Positions 7,766-17,927 of a DNA stretch of 42,240 bases are shown here, one piece after another. The DNA lies in NCBI GenBank assembly GCA_946499275.1, contig CAMMRL010000017.1:1-42240 (forward strand), read 5' to 3'. Position 1 is the stretch's first letter, and each line of letters begins with the position of its first letter. This DNA is from an uncultured Clostridia bacterium. Its GTDB lineage: Bacteria; Bacillota; Clostridia; Oscillospirales; Acutalibacteraceae. The notes beneath the pieces are model-generated. The model was given only the letters and a program-made list of their open reading frames with translations. It made no database searches and was not told the DNA's origin. Both the position numbers and the translations under genes were made by a program.

Positions 7766-8453
7766 GTGAGCGCTCCTAACATTATTTCATTTCAAACCCG
7801 ACTTGATGAATTCTATTTTCTCGGCATAGAAAACTTCGTTACAGAAAATGCAAATTTCGGAGCGCTTTGGGGTAATTTTTTTTAATAAGGGAGGATATGA
7901 TGTCATTGCTCCTTATCAAACAGATCCAAATTGTGTCAATATATGGTTTAATAATATATCCGGAGAAAAAATTTACTATCAAGGCAAATTTGTAAATGCA
8001 TCAGCAAAAATTCCCGATGGTTATACATTGACAAAATTCCCTTCAAGCGACTATTTTGTAACCACCACAGAATGGCTACCCTCTTATGAAGAAACCATGA
8101 ATCATATTAACCACGATTATTATAAAAACGCACAAACTCCCGCGGGATATAAAACACGCAACGAAACTGATAATGGAATATTTCTGATTGACGGTCTTTT
8201 CTGTTTGGCATCCCCATTCCGCCAGAATCTTCAGGTGGCCTTTTTTCTGGACGGTTTGAACATCGAGACGACCGCGACCTTTTACGGGCACCCCGATACA
8301 CACCCCACCTTTAGGATGGAGTATGCGGCTAAATACCCCAAATACGTCCGCACTTATGGGCCGGCCCAGAGGATATACGTGCCACCGCTAACATCCAGAA
8401 AATTCAGATTTACAGCTATGAGGATGGGTCTGGTAAGATCATCGTTGATTTAA
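7766..8453 (+). pseudogene. Frameshifted GyrI-like/AraC effector-binding protein with foreign 3' end
   Basis: A GTG start at 7766 preceded by GAAAGGTGG opens a frame (SAPNIISFQTRLDEFYFLG..) that stops at 7883-7885 in a run of eight Ts (7876-7883). With seven Ts it would continue as GALWGNFFNKGGYDV into the second frame, which runs to 8453. The joined product over about 140 residues resembles the GyrI-like/AraC-type effector-binding fold, a small-molecule-sensing domain. After about 8190 the expected C-terminal strand is replaced by unrelated sequence and base composition becomes more GC-rich, so a second lesion or fusion is likely. The AT-rich body contrasts with neighbours and suggests horizontal acquisition. 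Alternatives: phase variation or transcriptional slippage at the T-run, or an assembly error. Confidence 0.6.
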
Positions 8454-8527
8454 TAAAAAAAGAGCTTATAGGATCGAACTTTGAACCAAGACCGGAAGAA
8501 AGGGAGCTTTTTTCTCAAAGCATACCA

Positions 8528-8566
8528 AACCCGCATGAATCAGGCATTCATGCGGGTTGTTTTTTG
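8528..8566 (+). terminator. Rho-independent terminator
   Basis: AACCCGCATGAA (8528-8539) pairs over 12 bp with TTCATGCGGGTT (8547-8558), then GTTTTTTG. It closes the AT-rich unit. The interval 8567-8654 up to ligA shows nothing. Confidence 0.85.
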
Positions 8567-8654
8567 TTCCCTCTTTGCCTAAAGGATCCGAACAACAAAT
8601 CGAAAATTGTTGCCCGGAATAGTTTTCACGCTGTGGAACCACTATTCGATTTTG

Positions 8655-10739
<2,085 letters not shown>

Positions 10740-10820
10740 TTACCGTGTCCGAAAATGCGGCCCGGTATACGCGTCATATACGCGGGCAACCGCCTTTATC
10801 GCCTATGCATCTGAGAGAAT

Positions 10821-10849
10821 ATTATAACAAATCCTCCGCTAAGATGCAA
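10821..10849 (-). promoter_or_regulatory. Sigma-A promoter of ligA with long leader
   Basis: The minus strand has TTGCAT (10844-10849), 17 bases, TATAAT (10821-10826). Transcription should begin near 10814, leaving an untranslated leader of about 160 bases (10653-10814) that contains partly self-complementary CGTATA/TATACG segments. I recognise no known riboswitch in it. Confidence 0.7.
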
Positions 10850-10858
10850 AAAAATCGA

Positions 10859-11515
10859 TTAGGAATGGGTAATCGCCGCCCAATCCGGCACTTCCCCCAC
10901 CAGGATGGTTTCGGCGGCCGTAAAGCCAGTTTCCACCTCCACGGCGGTATCCTCACCCGGCAGCATCGCATATACCGTAACCTTGACATCCAGCATAATC
11001 TCGTGACACGTCTGGTTAATCCCCGCGCCCTCGAACGAATTATCGAAGCTGGTTTGTACAGTGGAATTCATCGGCACCTTGACGCTGATTTCCGGTCCCC
11101 GCCCGGTCAGCAGCCCTCCGCTCAGGATGCTCCCGATCGGGATTTTTACCGTTTGTACATCCTGCTTTTCCAATTCTTGCAGCACCGCGTCCCCAACCGC
11201 TGCTTTCAGGCGGTTCATATTGGCCGTGTTAGTGGAAACGGATAGGATATTCCCATCCTCGTCCTTAGTGACGGACGCCAAATCATCGTACCTCAAATTC
11301 ATTTCATCCAATACGCGCTGCACCGCATCGTTCATCGCTTTGGTCGCTGTGGTGGTTGCCTGGTTGATTCCATAGGTTTTGAGCATCGGCCGTATACGGA
11401 TATCCGTTAATGCGACCAAGCCCGCAACCAACAGGATAAACAGCATTAGAAAAAGCCGCCAGCGGCCTGTTTTCCTCCTTGGTCTGTTTTTTCGTCGTAT
11501 TCCATACCGGCGCAT
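10859..11515 (-). CDS. yunB: Sporulation protein YunB
   Basis: The 218-residue protein has a very basic N-terminus (MRRYGIRRKNRPRRKTGR), one transmembrane helix at about 20-40, and an extracytoplasmic domain with the family features DIRIRPML, IPIGSILSGGLLTGRGP (about 125-142) and a C-terminal LDVKVTVYAMLPG. YunB is a sigma-E-dependent protein of unknown biochemistry needed for spore formation in Bacillus. The ATG at 11513-11515 has AAAAGGGGG upstream. The stop lies just behind the ligA promoter, so the two genes are transcribed separately. I could not identify a clear sigma-E promoter upstream. Confidence 0.88.
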   Translation of the reverse strand: MRRYGIRRKNRPRRKTGRWRLFLMLFILLVAGLVALTDIRIRPMLKTYGINQATTTATKAMNDAVQRVLDEMNLRYDDLASVTKDEDGNILSVSTNTANMNRLKAAVGDAVLQELEKQDVQTVKIPIGSILSGGLLTGRGPEISVKVPMNSTVQTSFDNSFEGAGINQTCHEIMLDVKVTVYAMLPGEDTAVEVETGFTAAETILVGEVPDWAAITHS

Positions 11516-11821
11516 AAAAAGCCCCCTTTTCCAAACGAACGGCGTAAAAATTCCGTATTTTCCGTGTACACCCTATTTTACGCATAAATTGGTCGTTTGG
11601 TGAAAAAGGAGAAGGGCTACAATGCATTTCCCCCCGAAATCGGGGCTATCCTAGAAGATTCGATAATCCTTGCGCAGCAGCAAGGTTGCGAATGGGACGG
11701 TAATAACGTCGCAAAGAGGAGCAGCCATAAGCCGCCCCTCTTCCCCCTCTCCCTCCTTTTGGTCCCATAGAAATCGGAAGGCGGGGGACAGCATCTTTAT
11801 TCTCTACGGAAACATGATCAA
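11516..11821. other. Gene-free interval between yunB and the spoVM terminator
   Basis: No open frame here has a ribosome binding site or family resemblance. A short CCCCGAAATCGGGG hairpin near 11635-11650 is the only structure I see. Confidence 0.5.
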
Positions 11822-11861
11822 CAAAAAACAAGGCAAAGGGAACATTCCCCTTGCCTTGTTT
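11822..11861 (-). terminator. Terminator of the yicC-spoVM cluster
   Basis: CCCCTTGCCTTGTTT (11847-11861) pairs with AAACAAGGCAAAGGG (11826-11840) over 15 positions with one mismatch around a 6-base loop; on the minus strand a run of Ts follows. It ends transcription 26 bases after spoVM. Confidence 0.85.
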
Positions 11862-11886
11862 CGGCCTTTATCCACTTCTATAATAA

Positions 11887-11979
11887 TTACTGCTCTATGT
11901 AGGTTTCTTTCTTGATGCCAAAAATTTTACGCAGGATACCGCCGACCATTTTCGGGCTCTTTACAATCACTATTTTCAT
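11887..11979 (-). CDS. spoVM: Stage V sporulation protein M (30-aa membrane-curvature peptide)
   Basis: SpoVM is an amphipathic peptide that settles on the convex outer forespore membrane and anchors SpoIVA. The 30-residue product begins MKIVIVKSPKMVGGILRKIF, matching the family pattern (B. subtilis 26 aa), with the functionally critical Pro at position 9 conserved and a Gly-Gly break before the amphipathic helix ILRKIFGIKK. The C-terminus is four residues longer than in Bacillus. The ATG at 11977-11979 has GGAGG 10 bases upstream. Its place at the end of the thiN cluster is the same as in Bacillus. The partner genes spoIVA and sipL are at 698-3719. I found no clear sigma-E promoter directly upstream. 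Confidence 0.93.
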   Translation of the reverse strand: MKIVIVKSPKMVGGILRKIFGIKKETYIEQ

Positions 11980-11996
11980 CGCTGACCATCCTCCAT

Positions 11997-12140
11997 TCAA
12001 TTTCTGACCAGAGAAACCCCGAGCAGCACCAATGCTGCCGCGGCCAATACCAGGATAAGCTGCGCCGGGCAGAGGGACGCCACCAGCAGCCCCGCGCCAA
12101 ACGCCGCGAAACAAAGGCCCCCGCTATTGCACCGTCTCAT
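11997..12140 (-). CDS. Small hydrophobic protein (47 aa) upstream of spoVM
   Basis: An ATG at 12138-12140 opens a 47-codon frame: MRRCNSGGLCFAAFGAGLL, then CPAQLILVLAAAALVLLG and the end VSLVRN. It predicts two short hydrophobic segments (about 8-22 and 27-44) split by a Cys-Pro turn, with positive charges at both ends. AGGAGGG lies about 14 bases upstream, somewhat far but strong. The stop is 17 bases before spoVM, so the two are almost surely cotranscribed. I do not recognise an assigned family, though similar short Gly/Cys-Pro membrane peptides are common as hypotheticals in Clostridia. A link to SpoVM or the forespore membrane is inferred from position only. Confidence 0.65.
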   Translation of the reverse strand: MRRCNSGGLCFAAFGAGLLVASLCPAQLILVLAAAALVLLGVSLVRN

Positions 12141-12228
12141 ACTACTAACACCGTCCCTCCTGCTGATATCGACCACGGCGATTTCCCGTGTCTTAGTACC
12201 AGCATATTCCGATACGGTGAAAGTGGTG

Positions 12229-12912
12229 TCAGTCTTTTGAAAGAAAAATCTGAAGGATTCCCGCGTTGAATTCGATTTCGACAGGGTCGGCGCCGCGGAA
12301 CTCGTTACTCACTCCCAAGGGGAAATCCGGAGTGAGCATCGCGTTTTCCAGCTCATATTCCGCGTTCTTTACCCAAAGGCCGGAAACCGGCCCGCCGTAA
12401 GGGAGCAAAGACAGCTTCATCCCCGGCGCCGCTTCGACACGGTGCTTCCCAGGGAGTACCATCTCGGTCCATCCGTGTTCGTCCGCCAGGACAGCCCGCG
12501 CCCCCTGCCCGCATAAAAAGGCCAGCACAGCGAAATTGGCAACCGTATGGTCCAGCCGCCCGCCGGTGCCTCCTAGTATCAAAAACTCTCGGAACCCTCG
12601 ATCCAGCGCCAATCTCGCCGCCGCCATGGTATCGGTATCGTTCTTTTTCACCGGCAAAACCGCTACCGGAACCGTCTCTTTGTGTTCCTGCTTGGCGGAG
12701 GAATCAAAATCCGCAACGATTAGATCCGGGGACAGCGACAACCGTCGGGCAAGCCGCACTCCGCCGTCCGCGGCGACCACCCAGTCATCCGGCCGGAGCA
12801 GCGGGCGCAGCGCTTCCGGATCGCCTACCGGCCCGGACGCGCAAATCAGGCAACGCCGGCCCGGACGCACATGCTGGGAAGCACCGACGTTTTGCCCACT
12901 AATTTCCTGCAT
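12229..12912 (-). CDS. thiN: Thiamine diphosphokinase
   Basis: ThiN transfers pyrophosphate from ATP to thiamine, giving the cofactor thiamine diphosphate. The 227-residue product carries the family motifs WVVAADGGVRLARRL (about 44-58), PDLIVADFDSS (about 62-72), KNDTDTMAA (about 89-97) and GGTGGRLDHT (about 112-121), in the usual order. The start ATG 12910-12912 has GAGGG upstream and lies 15 bases after the rsgA stop. In Bacillus rpe sits between these two genes; here it is absent. Downstream come the 47-aa ORF and spoVM. Confidence 0.95.
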   Translation of the reverse strand: MQEISGQNVGASQHVRPGRRCLICASGPVGDPEALRPLLRPDDWVVAADGGVRLARRLSLSPDLIVADFDSSAKQEHKETVPVAVLPVKKNDTDTMAAARLALDRGFREFLILGGTGGRLDHTVANFAVLAFLCGQGARAVLADEHGWTEMVLPGKHRVEAAPGMKLSLLPYGGPVSGLWVKNAEYELENAMLTPDFPLGVSNEFRGADPVEIEFNAGILQIFLSKD

Positions 12913-12927
12913 GGTATTCCCTCGCTT

Positions 12928-13911
12928 TTACTGCCAAGTCTTCCAGTCCTTCACTTCATCGTACATCGCCTTATAGCTTTCGTGGCGTTGCGGGGAGATT
13001 TTCCCTTCCGTCACAGCTTCCAGTACTGCGCAGCCCGCTTCTTTGGTATGGGAGCAGCTTGTAAAACGGCACTGGCCAAGCAAAGGGACAAATTCCCGAA
13101 AACAGTAGGGCAGTTCTTCCTTATAAATCCGTTGGATCCTCTCCAGATCCAGCGAAGCAAAGCCTGGAGTATCTACGATATAACCGCCGTTTTCCAGAGG
13201 AAACAACTCGGCAGAGCGGGTGGTATGCCGTCCTCGGCCTAATTTTTGGCTGATCGCCCCGGTCTCCAGCGAAAAGCGGGGATCAATGACGTTCAGCAGG
13301 CTGGATTTGCCAACGCCCGAATTCCCAGTAAAGGCAGTGACCTTTCCGCCTAGGAAACAACGGAGTGGTTCCACGCTTTTGTCCAACCGGGCGGATACCG
13401 AAAACACCTCAAATCCTGCACGGCGGTATATCCGCACCCATTCCACAGGATCCTGCAGATCAATTTTGTTGATCACCACAATTGGCTCTACATGGTTCCA
13501 TTCCGCCAGGGCGAGCATCTTATCAACCACCAGCGGGCTGGGCGCTGGCTCCGCCATGGAGACCACCACAGCAAGATAATCCAGATTAGCCACTGGCGGG
13601 CGGACTAGGCTGTTTTTCCTCTCCTCGATCCTGTCTAGCGAGCCTTTTCCGTCCGGCAGGACCGATATGACCGCCCGGTCTCCGGCAACCGGCGTCAGCC
13701 CTTGATTGCGGAATATCCCGCGGGCGCGGCATTCGTATACTGTATCGGCGGCCTCTACATAGTAGAAGCCGCCGATACATTTGCGGATAATGCCGTGTAA
13801 TATACGGGTGTCTTCGGGCGCTTTTGCCGCATACGGCGATAAACCGTTGGTATTCAATTTTTCGTCGGCCTTATCCTTCATCCGGCCGGTATCCTTGCGT
13901 TGCTGCGCCAT
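12928..13911 (-). CDS. rsgA: Ribosome small subunit-dependent GTPase A
   Basis: RsgA is a late 30S assembly factor whose GTPase is stimulated by the small subunit. The product has 327 residues if it begins at ATG 13909-13911 (MAQQRKDTGR), preceded by AAAAGGGACG; an ATG 18 bases further upstream lacks a binding site. The circularly permuted GTPase order is visible: VINKID (G4), then GNSGVGKSSLLN (G1), then DTPGF (G3). An OB fold precedes it and a zinc knuckle with CRFTSCSHTKEAGCAV follows near residue 275-290. The gene follows prkC by about 20 bases; linkage to the kinase is the classical arrangement, and RsgA (CpgA) is a known PrkC substrate in Bacillus. Confidence 0.96.
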   Translation of the reverse strand: MAQQRKDTGRMKDKADEKLNTNGLSPYAAKAPEDTRILHGIIRKCIGGFYYVEAADTVYECRARGIFRNQGLTPVAGDRAVISVLPDGKGSLDRIEERKNSLVRPPVANLDYLAVVVSMAEPAPSPLVVDKMLALAEWNHVEPIVVINKIDLQDPVEWVRIYRRAGFEVFSVSARLDKSVEPLRCFLGGKVTAFTGNSGVGKSSLLNVIDPRFSLETGAISQKLGRGRHTTRSAELFPLENGGYIVDTPGFASLDLERIQRIYKEELPYCFREFVPLLGQCRFTSCSHTKEAGCAVLEAVTEGKISPQRHESYKAMYDEVKDWKTWQ

Positions 13912-13932
13912 AGAACGTCCCTTTTCCATCGG

Positions 13933-16038
13933 TCATTGGAGAAAACGATCCAGCAAGGTATCCGTATCAGTCGGTATCGTTGGATCGGTCGGTACCGTTG
14001 GATCGGTCGACGGCGCCTTGTCTTCCTCGTACACGAAAGAATTGCTAACCGTTTCGGTAAATTGGCCGGTGGTTCCATTCACCGTATATTTCCGGTAGGT
14101 TTCCAGCCCCTTCCCGACTTCGCCGACCAGGATGGTTACATCATACGTATCCTTCTGTTCGGTAAACACCAGCGTGGGTGACCCGTAAGCGCTCGCTAGG
14201 ATATTGCTGAGCGACTGATCGGCATCTTCCACGCCGCCGACCAATACTTTGACATTGATCAGAGCGGAGGAATTGGGATTGGACGGCGTCGGCAGAGCCA
14301 GGGGGATCTTGACATCGCAGTAGCCGGAACTGACGACCAGCTTGACTTCCTGTCCCGGTGCCAACATGTCACCCGGCTTGGGATCCTGCGAAATGACGTA
14401 GTTTTTCGGCAGAACGTTGCTGGAATCGGTGCTGTTCTGATACTGGATATTGCTTTCGTTGACAACGAAGCCCTTTTCCTGCAATGTGGAAATGGCTGAA
14501 TCCTTCAATGCCTTTTCTACATTCGGCACTTCGATATCTTCTACCGGTTCCTTGCCGGAACTGACAAACATGCTGATCGTGCTGCCCTTCGCCGCCTTCT
14601 CGCCGGGGGACGGGCTGAGCTTGATCACCATTCCCGCTTCTACCTCGTCGCTGGGCTGGTCGAACTTCTGGACGACAAATCCCTTGTCTTCCAGCCGCTT
14701 CTGGACGACGTCGCTCGACTCGTTCACGCCGAGCACAGGCACTTCAACCATCTGCGGGCCGGTACTGATGGTCAGGATAATCGTATCCTTGATCTTGCGT
14801 TTCACAGGGCTTTTCGGGTCCTGATCCAGGATGGTGCCTTTTTCTTCGTCGCTGCTCTTTTCAATATGCTGAATATCGAACTTATCGCCGTATTCTTTGA
14901 CAACGTCTTCGTACATCTGGCCAATAAAGTTGGGGACAGTGATCTCTTCCTTCGATTCCCCGCTGTTGAGTTTCAACAGCGCAACCGCGCCGACAAACAG
15001 CAACGCCACCAATACGAACGCGCCGGCCACCGCAGCGAGAATCGGGATTACCGGAGGCCCCTTGCGGGGTTCCTCTTCCTCCAACTCTTCCTCATCGCCG
15101 GCCGACCCCCCTGTGTCCTCTCCTCCCCCTTTTACGCGGGTGATCGCTTCCACAAAACGGGTCGGCGTCTCGTCCACAAAATATTTATATTCGAAATGGA
15201 TGCTTGGGTTGCGCTTGAACTCGTCGATATCGTACAACATCTCCGCCGCGCTCTGGTACCGCTTAGAGGGGTCCTTCTGCATCGCCTTAAGGGTGATCTC
15301 TTCCAGCCCCTCTGGAATATCCGAGTTGATCTCGCTTGGGCGCTTCGGTTCGGCCTGCATCTGCATAATGGCGACCGATACCGCGTTATCCGCTTCAAAC
15401 GGAAGCTGTCCGGTCAACATTTCGTACAGCATCACGCCAACCGAATAGATATCCGCTTTTTCGTCGGTGATCTCCCCACGGGCCTGTTCCGGGCTGATGT
15501 AATGCACGGAACCAATCGCCTTTTCCTCGGTGCTGGTCGCCCGGATCTCGCTGCGGGCAAACCGCGCAATCCCGAAATCGGTCACTTTGATGGTGCCGTC
15601 GGGCAACAGCATGATGTTCTGCGGCTTGATATCCCGGTGAACAATCCCCTTATCGTGCGCATGCTGCAGGGCGCGGAGAATCTGCACCGTAAAATGGACC
15701 GCTTCCTTCCAGCGGATATCCTTCTGCTGGTCGATGTATTCTTTGAGCGTGATGCCGTCGATATATTCCATCACGATATACTGCAGCCGGTCGCCAAAGC
15801 TCACGTCGTACACCTTGACGATATTCGGGTGCGACAGGATGGCAATCGCTTTTGATTCATTTTTGAACCGGCGGGTAAATTCCTCGTTGGCCAAAAATTC
15901 ATCCTTAAGGATCTTGACCGCTACAATCCGGTCGTCGATCGTGTCGTATGCCTTATACACATAAGCCATACCGCCTACGCCGATGATCTCCCGGATTTCA
16001 TACCGGCCGTCCAGACGCTTGCCAATATACTTATCCAC
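13933..16038 (-). CDS. prkC: PASTA-domain serine/threonine kinase PrkC
   Basis: PrkC is a membrane Ser/Thr kinase that senses muropeptides and lipid II through PASTA domains and regulates wall metabolism, translation and germination. In the 701-residue protein: glycine loop IGVGGMAYV (19-27), catalytic K42, HRDIKPQN (134-141), DFG (154-156), an acidic juxtamembrane segment (about 313-323), one transmembrane helix (about 329-356), and three PASTA repeats (about 366-427, 430-495, 502-572). A further extracellular domain of about 110 residues follows and ends in PTDPTVPTDPTIPTDTDT, encoded by an 18-bp tandem repeat. The gene lies 65 bases after prpC, its cognate phosphatase. Confidence 0.97.
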   Translation of the reverse strand: MDKYIGKRLDGRYEIREIIGVGGMAYVYKAYDTIDDRIVAVKILKDEFLANEEFTRRFKNESKAIAILSHPNIVKVYDVSFGDRLQYIVMEYIDGITLKEYIDQQKDIRWKEAVHFTVQILRALQHAHDKGIVHRDIKPQNIMLLPDGTIKVTDFGIARFARSEIRATSTEEKAIGSVHYISPEQARGEITDEKADIYSVGVMLYEMLTGQLPFEADNAVSVAIMQMQAEPKRPSEINSDIPEGLEEITLKAMQKDPSKRYQSAAEMLYDIDEFKRNPSIHFEYKYFVDETPTRFVEAITRVKGGGEDTGGSAGDEEELEEEEPRKGPPVIPILAAVAGAFVLVALLFVGAVALLKLNSGESKEEITVPNFIGQMYEDVVKEYGDKFDIQHIEKSSDEEKGTILDQDPKSPVKRKIKDTIILTISTGPQMVEVPVLGVNESSDVVQKRLEDKGFVVQKFDQPSDEVEAGMVIKLSPSPGEKAAKGSTISMFVSSGKEPVEDIEVPNVEKALKDSAISTLQEKGFVVNESNIQYQNSTDSSNVLPKNYVISQDPKPGDMLAPGQEVKLVVSSGYCDVKIPLALPTPSNPNSSALINVKVLVGGVEDADQSLSNILASAYGSPTLVFTEQKDTYDVTILVGEVGKGLETYRKYTVNGTTGQFTETVSNSFVYEEDKAPSTDPTVPTDPTIPTDTDTLLDRFLQ
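13971..14006. repeat. 18-bp tandem repeat inside prkC
   Basis: TCGGTATCGTTGGATCGG at 13971-13988 is repeated with one change (TATC to TACC) at 13989-14006. It encodes the Pro-Thr-Asp repeats at the kinase C-terminus and could vary in copy number. Confidence 0.8.
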
Positions 16039-16103
16039 GAACCAATCACTCCTGAATCACGAATTTCGGGCCCCGGTTGCAATACCAAGGTATTGCGCGG
16101 CCC

Positions 16104-16829
16104 CTAAGCCACCAGGACGGCTGTAATATTATCGCTGCCGCCCGCCATGTTGGCCGCATGGATCAGCCGGTCGGGGATCTGTGTCTCTTCCTCCGATTGA
16201 ACCAATGCGTATATTTCTTCGGGCTCCACCATATTGGTCAGCCCGTCGGTGCAGATGAGCAGCCGGTTCCCCTCCGGAATCTCCCATTCGCCGTAGTCGC
16301 ATTCCACGGTTTCCTCCACCCCCAAAGCGCGGGTGATAAAATGCTTGCGCGGGTGGTTTTTAGCCTCGTCCTGCGTGAGCTGCCCGCGTTCCACCATCGC
16401 CTGGACAATCGAATGGTCACGGGTTATCTGCTCGATTTTCTCCAGGCCGATCAGATACGCCCGGCTGTCCCCGACATGAGCCAACGCCAGCTGCCGGCCG
16501 CAGATAATGGCGGCCACAACCGTGGTTCCCATACCGCGCAGCTCCCGATCGGCCATCGCGGCATCGTAAATCTCCACATTGGCGGCCGCAATCGCGCTTT
16601 CCAGCAGGTTGCGCACCGAACTTTGGGCCAGGCCTTCCCGATATACCTCCATAATGCGGTCGGAAATCACTTTTACCGCCATCGCGCTGGCTACATTCCC
16701 ACCGTTGGCGCCGCCCATGCCGTCGCATACCACGACAAACAGCGCGTCTTCCGAAAGCCGGCCGCAGATAAATGCGTCCTGATTATTTTCCCGGACGCGG
16801 CCAACATCGGTTTTTCCATAGGCACGCAT
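16104..16829 (-). CDS. prpC: PP2C-type protein phosphatase PrpC
   Basis: PrpC (Stp) is a manganese-dependent Ser/Thr phosphatase that reverses PrkC phosphorylation. The product has 241 residues from ATG 16827-16829, which has AAAGGAGG upstream; the in-frame extension lacks a site. PP2C motifs in order: TDVGRVRENNQD (7-18), VVCDGMGGANGG (about 33-44), GMGTTVVAAII (about 98-108), HVGDSRAYLI (about 117-126), CTDGLTN (about 188-194), and GGSDNITAVLV at the end. All metal-binding Asp residues (VCDGMGG, CTDG, SDN) are present. The gene follows rlmN by about 30 bases. Confidence 0.97.
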   Translation of the reverse strand: MRAYGKTDVGRVRENNQDAFICGRLSEDALFVVVCDGMGGANGGNVASAMAVKVISDRIMEVYREGLAQSSVRNLLESAIAAANVEIYDAAMADRELRGMGTTVVAAIICGRQLALAHVGDSRAYLIGLEKIEQITRDHSIVQAMVERGQLTQDEAKNHPRKHFITRALGVEETVECDYGEWEIPEGNRLLICTDGLTNMVEPEEIYALVQSEEETQIPDRLIHAANMAGGSDNITAVLVA

Positions 16830-16861
16830 GGTGGTTCCTCCTTTCCGGCTGATCCATTCCA

Positions 16862-17908
16862 CTACCCTCTACCGTGAACATCTTCCTTTTCCTGCCGCCG
16901 GAGCTGTCCACAGGAAGCGTTGATATCGCTCCCCAAGGTCCGGCGCACGGTGACGGGAATCCCATATTTCCCCAGGATAGCAGAGAAAGCACGAAGCCGC
17001 TTTACCGGACTACGCCGCTGCTCCTTGCCGTCCACTTCGTTGACCGGGATCAGATTCACATGGCAAAGCATCCCTCGAAGTTTGCGCCCGAGTTCGTGGG
17101 CACAGGCGTCCGAATCGTTGACGCCCGCCACCATCGCATATTCAAAAGAAATCCGCCGGCCTGTTTTTTCGGTATACTCCCGGCACGCTTTCAAAAGCTG
17201 GGCCACCGGCCAGCGATGGTTGACCGGCATCATTTTTGAACGGATTTCGTCGTTGGGAGCATGCAGGGAAACCGACAGGGTAAGCTGCAGATTCTGCTCC
17301 ATCAGGCGGTAGATCTGATCCACCAGCCCGCAGGTGCTTAGGGAAACATGCCGCATCCCGATATGCACGCCGCCGGGTTCCGACAGCATCTGCAAGAAGC
17401 GCAGCACATGGTCGAAATTGTCCAGCGGTTCCCCCATCCCCATCAGCACCACCGATGAGACGCGCACGCCGGTGTCCGCCTGTGCCGCTTCAATCTGCCC
17501 GATCATTTCGGAAGGAAGCAGGTTGCGGACAAAGCCGCCCATCCCGGTTGCGCAGAAGGAGCACCCCATCCGGCAGCCCACCTGAGTGGACAGGCATTGG
17601 GACCAGCCGTGATGATACTGCATCAAAACCGATTCCACATTTTCCCCGTCCGACAGGCCATATAAGTATTTTACCGTATTATCCCTTTGGGATACAAGCT
17701 TTTTTTCAATTTTTACCGTAGGAATCCAAAAAATAGACCGAAATTCTTCCTGTAACGAGCGTGGGAGATTGCGCATTTCCTCAAAAGAGGTCACTCCCGC
17801 ATCCAGCCAATTCCGCAGCTGGGCCGCCCGGAACGCGGGAATCCCCCGCGACGTAAGCAGCGCCCGCAGTTCCTCGGCAGGCATGGACTTGCAGTCTAGC
17901 AGCGTCAA
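16862..17908 (-). CDS. rlmN: Dual-specificity 23S rRNA A2503 / tRNA A37 C2-methyltransferase
   Basis: RlmN is a radical-SAM enzyme that makes 2-methyladenosine in 23S rRNA and some tRNAs. In the 348-residue product the [4Fe-4S] cysteines lie in CRMGCSFC (C112, C116, C119), followed by the SAM-binding VLMGMGEPLDN (about 168-178) and the late cysteine of the methyl-transfer mechanism near the C-terminus (SCGQLR). The start is a TTG at 17906-17908 preceded by GAGGTG at good spacing; an ATG eight codons later is the alternative. It lies 19 bases after rsmB, so translation-related genes are grouped. Confidence 0.97.
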   Translation of the reverse strand: MTLLDCKSMPAEELRALLTSRGIPAFRAAQLRNWLDAGVTSFEEMRNLPRSLQEEFRSIFWIPTVKIEKKLVSQRDNTVKYLYGLSDGENVESVLMQYHHGWSQCLSTQVGCRMGCSFCATGMGGFVRNLLPSEMIGQIEAAQADTGVRVSSVVLMGMGEPLDNFDHVLRFLQMLSEPGGVHIGMRHVSLSTCGLVDQIYRLMEQNLQLTLSVSLHAPNDEIRSKMMPVNHRWPVAQLLKACREYTEKTGRRISFEYAMVAGVNDSDACAHELGRKLRGMLCHVNLIPVNEVDGKEQRRSPVKRLRAFSAILGKYGIPVTVRRTLGSDINASCGQLRRQEKEDVHGRG

Positions 17909-17927
17909 CTCGTCACCTCATCTCGGT

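Noticed and set aside
7848-7868. Met at 7848 as the genuine start of the GyrI-like protein
   Set aside because: It lies mid-domain; the upstream GTG at 7766 has a good binding site and continues the fold through the T-run.
11646-11831. 61-aa minus-strand frame between yunB and spoVM
   Set aside because: It starts inside the spoVM terminator and has no binding site.
12141-12228. Sigma-E promoter for spoVM
   Set aside because: I searched this gap by eye; GAATATG near 12205 has no CATA-type -10 at 13-15 bases.
14866-15855. 329-aa plus-strand frame
   Set aside because: It is antisense to the prkC kinase domain.
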